From Chloroflexota bacterium (lineage in GTDB: Bacteria > Chloroflexota > Anaerolineae > Anaerolineales > Villigracilaceae): DNA of 10,880 bases. The stretch spans positions 1 through 10,880 of the forward strand of contig JACPVB010000242.1 of NCBI GenBank assembly GCA_016191985.1, in the 5' to 3' direction. Of the stretch, positions 7,210 through 10,880 are shown one piece after another (position 1 is the first letter of the stretch; the number at the start of each line of letters is the position of its first letter). The translations under genes were made by a program, and so were the position numbers. The notes below the pieces were generated by a model. That model was not told the origin of the DNA. It searched no databases and saw only the letters and a program-made list of their open reading frames with translations.

Positions 7210-7994
7210 TAGTTTGCGCCCGTTCGGTATCGGTTGATGAGCGCTTCAGTGCGCGGGTCTTTGGGGGCGTTGAAGATTTGCTCCGGCTTGTTATCTTCCA
7301 CCAATTCGCCTTCAGCCATAACGATCACGCGGTCTGCCACTTCGCGGGCGAATCCCATTTCATGGGTGACTACGATCATGGTCATACCTTCGAGTGCGAC
7401 CTTTTTCATCACGTTCAAAACCTCCCCGATTAATTCAGGATCCAACGCGGATGTGGGTTCATCGAAGAGCATGACGCGCGGCTCCATGGTGAGGGCGCGG
7501 GCGATGGCGACCCGTTGTTTCTGCCCGCCGGAGAGACGATTGGGATATTCATCTTTTTTGAACAGCAGGCCGACGCTATCCAGGTTTTGCTCGGCGAGTT
7601 CAATCGCTTTTTTGCGATCCATCCCTTTGACAATGACAGGCCCTTCAATGACGTTTTCCAGCACGGTCATGTGCGGGAATAAATTGAATTCCTGAAAAAC
7701 CATGCCCGTCTTGAGGCGCACATCGTGAATGAGCTGGCGGTGCTCCCGGCCCTTTTCGCCGCCCGCAACTTTGATGCCATCCACTTCGATGGTTCCGTGG
7801 GACGGTTCTTCAAGAAAATTGATGCAGCGCAGCAGGGTACTTTTTCCAGAACCGCTGCGGCCGATGAGGCAGATGACCTGTCTCTCTGGCACCTCAAGGC
7901 TGACATTTTTTAGCACATGCAGGTGTCCAAAATATTTATCGAGGTTTTCTATTTTTACGATGGGCATGGGGGAGAATCCAGGTTTGTTGTCCAT
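7209..7994 (-). CDS. Polar amino acid ABC transporter ATPase (GlnQ/HisP type)
   Basis: 261 residues from the chosen start. It powers the importer encoded by the two upstream genes. Walker A is GRSGSGKST (45-53), the Q loop has Gln101, the signature is LSGGQ (154-158), Walker B is VMLFDE (174-179) and the switch histidine is His211. The FQEFNLFPHMT stretch (100-110) is typical of the polar amino acid subfamily. Three starts are possible: an ATG at 8042 (overlaps the permease gene by 47 nt), the ATG at 7994 (one base after the permease stop, with GGGCGAG some 10 nt before it) and an ATG at 7967, where the family's usual N-terminus begins. I prefer 7994 for its spacing. Downstream it is coupled to the DDAH gene by a TAATG overlap. 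Confidence 0.93.
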   Translation of the reverse strand: MDNKPGFSPMPIVKIENLDKYFGHLHVLKNVSLEVPERQVICLIGRSGSGKSTLLRCINFLEEPSHGTIEVDGIKVAGGEKGREHRQLIHDVRLKTGMVFQEFNLFPHMTVLENVIEGPVIVKGMDRKKAIELAEQNLDSVGLLFKKDEYPNRLSGGQKQRVAIARALTMEPRVMLFDEPTSALDPELIGEVLNVMKKVALEGMTMIVVTHEMGFAREVADRVIVMAEGELVEDNKPEQIFNAPKDPRTEALINRYRTGAN

Positions 7995-7995
7995 G

Positions 7996-8961
7996 TTAGC
8001 GCTCGCCCTTTGAAAGACGGGTTTCGATCTTATTTTGAACATAGGAAAGGAGGATCGTCATGCTCCAATAAAATAACGCGGCAATGATAAGTGCTTCCAG
8101 GCTTCGAAATTGTGCCCGTCCTACTTTTTGGGCATTCCATGTCAACTCGTGGACAAACCCGGTGGCGGCAACCAGAGCGGAGTCTTTTGTCATCGCAATA
8201 AAATCATTTCCAACGGGCGGGATGGCAAACCGCAGGGCCTGGGGCAGCACAATACGCCGCATGGTTTGCCCTTGGGTCATGCCTATCGCCAGCGCCGCTT
8301 CGCGTTGACCTTTGCCCACGGATGCGATGCCCGCGCGAAAAATTTCGGACATGTATGCGCCATAATTTAATCCCAGCGCCAGGACGCCCGCCATTTCTCC
8401 GCTGAGGTTGATGCTAAGTTGAGGTAATGCCAGAAAGAAGAATAATATTTGCAAATAAAGCGGTGTCCCTCGAATGAGAGACACATAAAACGTGCTGAGC
8501 GCATATACAAAAGGGACGGAGGATAATCTTGCCAGCGCGGCAAGCAGCGCGAGAATTGTCGCCAGCGCGATTGAAAACAGGGAAATTCTAATTGTCCAGT
8601 AAATTCCCCTGGCGATGAATGTAAAATTTTGTGCAATGAAATTTTTGTCGACCAGAATTGTGTTTAGGGTGATCCCCTCATTGGGCAAACCAATGGAAAA
8701 AGTAGCTATGCCTGTTCGGGTTTTTTCCAGGATCTCTCTCCCATCTTTTGTGACTTTTTCAAATGTCCATATCGCCAGCTCCGTTGTGCCATTTGATGAC
8801 CTTATCTCGAGGCTGCTGAATACGAGCAGTAAAAATAGAACCAACAAAACCCAGGTGATAGCAACATTCCCGCGGAACTGACGCTCCTTGCGAAGCTGGA
8901 TTTCATAAAGCAGTTCAGCTTGCGATTTTGGTGCATCCTGGCCTTTGGCGATTGCAGTCAT
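7996..8961 (-). CDS. Polar amino acid ABC transporter permease (His/Glu/Gln/Arg family)
   Basis: 321 residues, longer than the 220-250 usual for the family. An extra N-terminal helix (about 34-50) follows a charged cytoplasmic tail, then a soluble stretch (51-110) probably faces outward. The transport core has helices near 118-146, 152-180, 187-208 and 285-307. The cytoplasmic EAA loop that docks with the ATPase is REAALAIGMTQGQTMRRIVLPQA (220-242). The SLIRGTPLYLQ motif (161-171) is characteristic of this family. CGGAG precedes the ATG by about seven bases. Only one permease gene is present, so a homodimer is likely. It sits between the binding protein gene, from which it is separated by a hairpin terminator, and the ATPase gene one base away. 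Confidence 0.94.
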   Translation of the reverse strand: MTAIAKGQDAPKSQAELLYEIQLRKERQFRGNVAITWVLLVLFLLLVFSSLEIRSSNGTTELAIWTFEKVTKDGREILEKTRTGIATFSIGLPNEGITLNTILVDKNFIAQNFTFIARGIYWTIRISLFSIALATILALLAALARLSSVPFVYALSTFYVSLIRGTPLYLQILFFFLALPQLSINLSGEMAGVLALGLNYGAYMSEIFRAGIASVGKGQREAALAIGMTQGQTMRRIVLPQALRFAIPPVGNDFIAMTKDSALVAATGFVHELTWNAQKVGRAQFRSLEALIIAALFYWSMTILLSYVQNKIETRLSKGER

Positions 8962-9013
8962 AGGTATCTCCGTTCAAAATAGAATTGCCCTGCCCAACTG
9001 TAATGCTAAAAAG

Positions 9014-9047
9014 AAAAGGGAAGCGGCGCAAGGCCGCTTCCCTTTTT
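9014..9047 (-). terminator. Intra-operon hairpin terminator between binding protein and permease genes
   Basis: A perfect 14-bp stem (9014-9027 with 9033-9046) with a 5-nt loop lies 13 nt past the binding-protein stop codon on the minus strand and is followed by a T-rich run (TTTTCTTTTT). It likely ends most transcripts after the binding protein gene, or protects that message's 3' end, giving excess binding protein over the membrane parts, as is common in such operons. Confidence 0.85.
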
Positions 9048-9059
9048 GTTGCGAGGATC

Positions 9060-9971
9060 TTATTGATTGGGAGCTGAGGTGATGTCCATGCCGAACCACT
9101 CGTTGGAGAGCGCGGACAGGGTTCCGTCTGCGTGCATGCCGGAGATGATTTCATCCACCTTTGCGCGCAGGGAGGTTGTATCGAGCGTAGACGACTTGTC
9201 GAATGCGGCGGCGAGGTCTTCCGAGTAGACGGCGCCATCGAGTTTCACAACGGGCATACCGGCGGCGATGTTCGCATCCACAACGGTCTCAGAGGTTACG
9301 TAGGCCACAAAATCGGTGCGGCCAGCGGCAATTGCCTGGGCGCATTCCTGGTCTGTTTCGAGGGGAACAACGGTCACACCTTCGGGCACAGTGGCATAGA
9401 TGGAAGCATCGGGCAGGCCGAGACCTTCCTTGTCGTTGTTGAGCCAGAATTCGTAGGTGGTGGAAGTACCAGCGCAGACAGCCTGACCGGCAAGGCCATC
9501 AACAGAGGTAATGCCAGAATCAGCGGCAACGGCCACAACCGCAGGGGTGTAATAGTAAGGCACGCTGAAATCGAGGATTTGCTGGCGGGCGGTGGTGACG
9601 GTCATGGAGCCGACGCTCACATCCCATTTATCGGCCCAGTTGCCCGCGGTGATCGTATCCCAGGATGGGGTAGCAAAGCAGGTTTCAACACCGAGGCCGT
9701 CGCCAATGGCGATGGCGACATCGACATCAAAGCCCTGCATTTCAGCGGTGGTCAAAGCATCGCTTGGGCACTTGGTATCGGAGGGGCGGGAGCCTTCGGT
9801 GTTCAGGAAGGATTGGGGTTCGTAGTTCGGATCGGTGGAAACGAGGATGTATCCACGTTCTTGGATGGCGCCCAACAAGTCAGAAGCGTTCGAACCACCT
9901 CCACCTCCGCAGGCGGCAAGAACCAGGGAGGCCACAACAAGCAGGCTGGCCAGTGTCAAAAGTTTTTTCAT
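9060..9971 (-). CDS. Amino-acid ABC transporter substrate-binding lipoprotein (SBP_bac_3 family)
   Basis: 303 residues from the ATG at 9971, chosen because GGAGGAG lies just upstream and the protein then starts with a lipoprotein signal: MKKLL, a hydrophobic core and lipobox LAAC with Cys21 as lipid anchor, followed by a Gly/Ser spacer. The open frame extends to 10049, but that part is not signal-like. The fold of family 3 binding proteins shows in GYILVSTDPNYEPQSF (40-55), MQGFDVDVAIAIGDGLG (78-94), SWDTITAGN (103-111), SMTVTTARQQILDFSVPYY (122-140) and LAGQAVCAGTSTTYEF (160-175). Arg129 corresponds to the arginine that holds the ligand carboxylate. The aspartate that usually binds the alpha-amino group (D in HisJ GRLDAALQD) is replaced by Val225. 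Four more cysteines (68, 98, 166, 210) could form disulfides. It delivers substrate to the permease encoded downstream. Confidence 0.94.
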   Translation of the reverse strand: MKKLLTLASLLVVASLVLAACGGGGGSNASDLLGAIQERGYILVSTDPNYEPQSFLNTEGSRPSDTKCPSDALTTAEMQGFDVDVAIAIGDGLGVETCFATPSWDTITAGNWADKWDVSVGSMTVTTARQQILDFSVPYYYTPAVVAVAADSGITSVDGLAGQAVCAGTSTTYEFWLNNDKEGLGLPDASIYATVPEGVTVVPLETDQECAQAIAAGRTDFVAYVTSETVVDANIAAGMPVVKLDGAVYSEDLAAAFDKSSTLDTTSLRAKVDEIISGMHADGTLSALSNEWFGMDITSAPNQ

Positions 9972-10002
9972 TATCTCCTCCAAGAGATATAAAAATTTTT
10001 TT

Positions 10003-10039
10003 GGCAATTTACATTGCCGCGGAGTGAAACTGCTCCGCG
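10003..10039 (-). other. Two adjacent hairpins in the binding-protein leader
   Basis: In the roughly 107-nt predicted leader of the binding-protein mRNA, CGCGGAG/CTCCGCG (10018-10024 with 10033-10039, 8-nt loop) is followed by GGCAAT/ATTGCC (10003-10008 with 10013-10018, 4-nt loop). They share base 10018. An A/T-rich stretch then leads to the Shine-Dalgarno site. They may stabilise the message or regulate it; no known riboswitch is recognised. Confidence 0.5.
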
Positions 10040-10084
10040 CTTTAAGCATAGACTATTTTTTTCATTTGTGCAAGGATTTCAGTC

Positions 10085-10113
10085 ATTATTTCATGATGGT
10101 ACAATTGCGTCAA
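10085..10113 (-). promoter_or_regulatory. Promoter of the ABC transporter-DDAH operon
   Basis: On the minus strand, -35 TTGACG (10108-10113) and -10 AATAAT (10085-10090) match the sigma-70 consensus at five of six bases each, with an ideal 17-nt spacer. Transcription would start near 10078, leaving a leader of about 107 nt before the binding-protein ATG. It overlaps the divergent promoter candidate for the SCP2 gene. Confidence 0.65.
10097..10105 (+). promoter_or_regulatory. Extended -10 promoter candidate for the SCP2-AOR unit
   Basis: TGG followed by TACAAT (10097-10105) fits an extended -10 element; no good -35 box is seen. Transcription would begin near 10112, giving a 5' leader of about 23 nt with GGAGG at 10123-10127. 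The element lies inside the spacer of the oppositely directed promoter. Confidence 0.45.
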
Positions 10114-10134
10114 ATCTTATTCGGAGGCGGCGCC

Positions 10135-10545
10135 ATGTCTGCAATTTTTCCCAGCGAGGAATGGTTAAAAGGGTTGGAGGCAAAACTTAATTCGGACGAA
10201 AAATACAGGGAAATCGCAAAGAATTGGGAAGGGGACTTGATCTTCAACATTACACCCGAAGGGAATTTAACCGAACCCCTGCGCTTCTACCTGGACCTTT
10301 GGCATGGTTCGTGTCGAAAAGTAGATTACAACCCTGACGCATCCTCCTACCTAAAACCCGCCTTCACCTTGAGCGCTTCCTACAATAACATCACCGCCGT
10401 GCTGACGGGCAAATTAAACCCCATGACCGCTATGATGACCATGAAACTGAAAGTTAACGGCAACATGGGCTACATGATGCGGAACGTCCCCACCGTGCTG
10501 GACTTTGTCCGCTGTGCGCAGGAAGTGACTTCGGAAATTCTATAA
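10135..10545 (+). CDS. SCP2-like sterol/lipid-binding domain protein
   Basis: 136 residues made of a single SCP2 domain. This family binds sterols, fatty acyl groups or other hydrophobic ligands in a tunnel; the bacterial ligands are mostly unknown. Typical features are the N-terminal amphipathic helix (about 6-30), the strand ending LIFNI (35-39), and the conserved stretch from SYNNITAVLTGKLNPMTA (82-99) into MKLKVNGNM (103-111), where a dip motif L-N-P precedes the Lys-Val-x-Gly strand. The tail helix (117-134) closes the domain. The start is set by GGAGG seven bases before the ATG; the frame is open further upstream, but that part lies antisense to the binding-protein gene and leader. No signal peptide, so probably cytoplasmic. 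The gene is 70 nt ahead of an aldehyde:ferredoxin oxidoreductase gene on the same strand, suggesting co-transcription. Confidence 0.88.
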   Translation: MSAIFPSEEWLKGLEAKLNSDEKYREIAKNWEGDLIFNITPEGNLTEPLRFYLDLWHGSCRKVDYNPDASSYLKPAFTLSASYNNITAVLTGKLNPMTAMMTMKLKVNGNMGYMMRNVPTVLDFVRCAQEVTSEIL

Positions 10546-10553
10546 CCATATAG

Positions 10554-10608
10554 TGCTCTTATCGCCGTCCTCGGCGATAAGCCAACGCCGAGGACGGCGT
10601 TGGGAGCA
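10554..10608 (+). promoter_or_regulatory. Three-way-junction RNA/DNA structure with complementary loops over an RBS
   Basis: Outer stem TGCTC (10554-10558) pairs with GAGCA (10604-10608). It encloses hairpin 1 (TTATCGCC/GGCGATAA, 10559-10580, loop GTCCTC) and hairpin 2 (CCAACGCC/GGCGTTGG, 10582-10603, loop GAGGAC) with one unpaired G between them. All stems are perfect, and the two 6-nt loops are exact reverse complements. The alternative is one 14-bp stem (10563-10576 with 10586-10599). The Shine-Dalgarno-like GGGAG (10602-10606) of the next gene lies within it. No T-run follows, so it is not a standard terminator. Confidence 0.75.
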
Positions 10609-10615
10609 AATTAAT

Positions 10616-10880
10616 ATGTTGCCAATTTTAAAAATAAACCTCACCAATAACACCACCGAAGAATTCATCATCCCAAAAGAATGGGAGCGTGACTTTCTGG
10701 GCGGCGCATCCCTTGCCGCCCGAATTTTGTATCCGTATCTAACAAAAGAACTTGATCCGCTTTCGCCTGAGTCGCCCCTGCTTTTCATCAACGGGCCACT
10801 CACGGGCACGAATGGACCGACCACGGGTCGTTTTGTAATTTGCGGCAAAAGCCCCGCCACCCATCTTTGGGCGGAATCCA
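10616..10880 (+). CDS. Aldehyde:ferredoxin oxidoreductase, N-terminal part (runs off the window)
   Basis: 88 codons are visible before the right edge; the full family is about 600 residues. AOR-family enzymes use a tungsten (or molybdenum) bis-pterin cofactor and a 4Fe-4S cluster to oxidise aldehydes to acids, or the reverse, with ferredoxin, in the cytoplasm of anaerobes. The visible part matches the start of the N-terminal cofactor-binding domain: LKINLTNNTTE (5-15), the Gly-Gly-Ala loop with LAARILYPYL (33-42), DPLSPESPLLF (47-57) and NGPLTGTNGPTTGRFVICGKSPAT (59-82), which corresponds to the family's TGPLTGT...GR. Cluster cysteines lie outside the window. The start ATG has GGGAG nine bases upstream, inside the structured element at 10554-10608. 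Which AOR subfamily it belongs to cannot be told from this piece. Confidence 0.88.
   Translation, partial: MLPILKINLTNNTTEEFIIPKEWERDFLGGASLAARILYPYLTKELDPLSPESPLLFINGPLTGTNGPTTGRFVICGKSPATHLWAES

Noticed and set aside
9132..9992. Long plus-strand open frame opposite the binding-protein gene (286 codons)
   Set aside because: Gly/His-rich, low-complexity translation typical of an antisense shadow; the minus strand encodes a full lipoprotein with all family motifs.
9835..10134. The plus-strand frame of the SCP2 gene is open upstream to 9835
   Set aside because: This part is antisense to the binding-protein coding sequence and leader, and the SCP2 domain with a good GGAGG site begins at 10135. 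An ATG at 10093 has no good ribosome site.
10554..10608. Reading the double hairpin as a simple terminator for the SCP2 gene
   Set aside because: No T-run follows on the plus strand, and it overlaps the ribosome site of the next gene, which fits regulation or a repeat better.
10540..10860. Minus-strand open frame over the AOR start
   Set aside because: Antisense to a clear AOR N-terminus, crosses the structured intergenic element and shows no recognisable domain.

Overview
The window looks like part of a chromosome from a Chloroflexota bacterium, most likely class Anaerolineae. This is inferred from the mix of genes: a SCP2-domain gene followed by a tungsten-type aldehyde:ferredoxin oxidoreductase, a NERD-like membrane protein, GAF/PAS kinases with very similar cores, and a Gly-rich lipoprotein start on the binding protein. 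It was not confirmed by any search. Base composition is moderate. No insertion sequence, phage gene, CRISPR array or rRNA was seen.

Positions 1-4404 hold a tightly packed minus-strand block read from right to left: a six-helix membrane histidine kinase, plsX (phosphate acyltransferase, overlapping the kinase by 16 nt), a small NERD-like membrane protein, and a large polytopic membrane protein that runs off the left edge of the window. That last gene has no stop codon inside the window, so it is easily missed.

Positions 4405-4715 hold one plus-strand tRNA-Leu (anticodon GAG) with a near-consensus sigma-70 promoter and its own terminator. To its right (4716-6362, minus strand) is a second histidine kinase, soluble and built as GAF-PAS-HisKA-HATPase. 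Its catalytic half closely resembles that of the first kinase. Neither kinase has a response regulator in view.

Positions 6405-9971 (minus strand) are an amino-acid ABC importer operon: lipoprotein substrate-binding protein, an internal hairpin terminator, one permease, an ATPase, then a dimethylarginine dimethylaminohydrolase (DDAH)-family enzyme whose start codon overlaps the ATPase stop. A strong terminator ends the unit. The layout suggests uptake and hydrolysis of arginine or a methylated arginine, but the substrate is not proven.

Positions 9972-10134 are a shared regulatory region with overlapping back-to-back promoters. On the plus strand follow a SCP2-like lipid-binding protein (10135-10545) and the start of an aldehyde:ferredoxin oxidoreductase (10616 to the right edge). 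Between them lies the most striking non-coding element: a perfect 55-nt three-way-junction structure with two 8-bp hairpins whose 6-nt loops are exactly complementary. It covers the ribosome binding site of the oxidoreductase gene.
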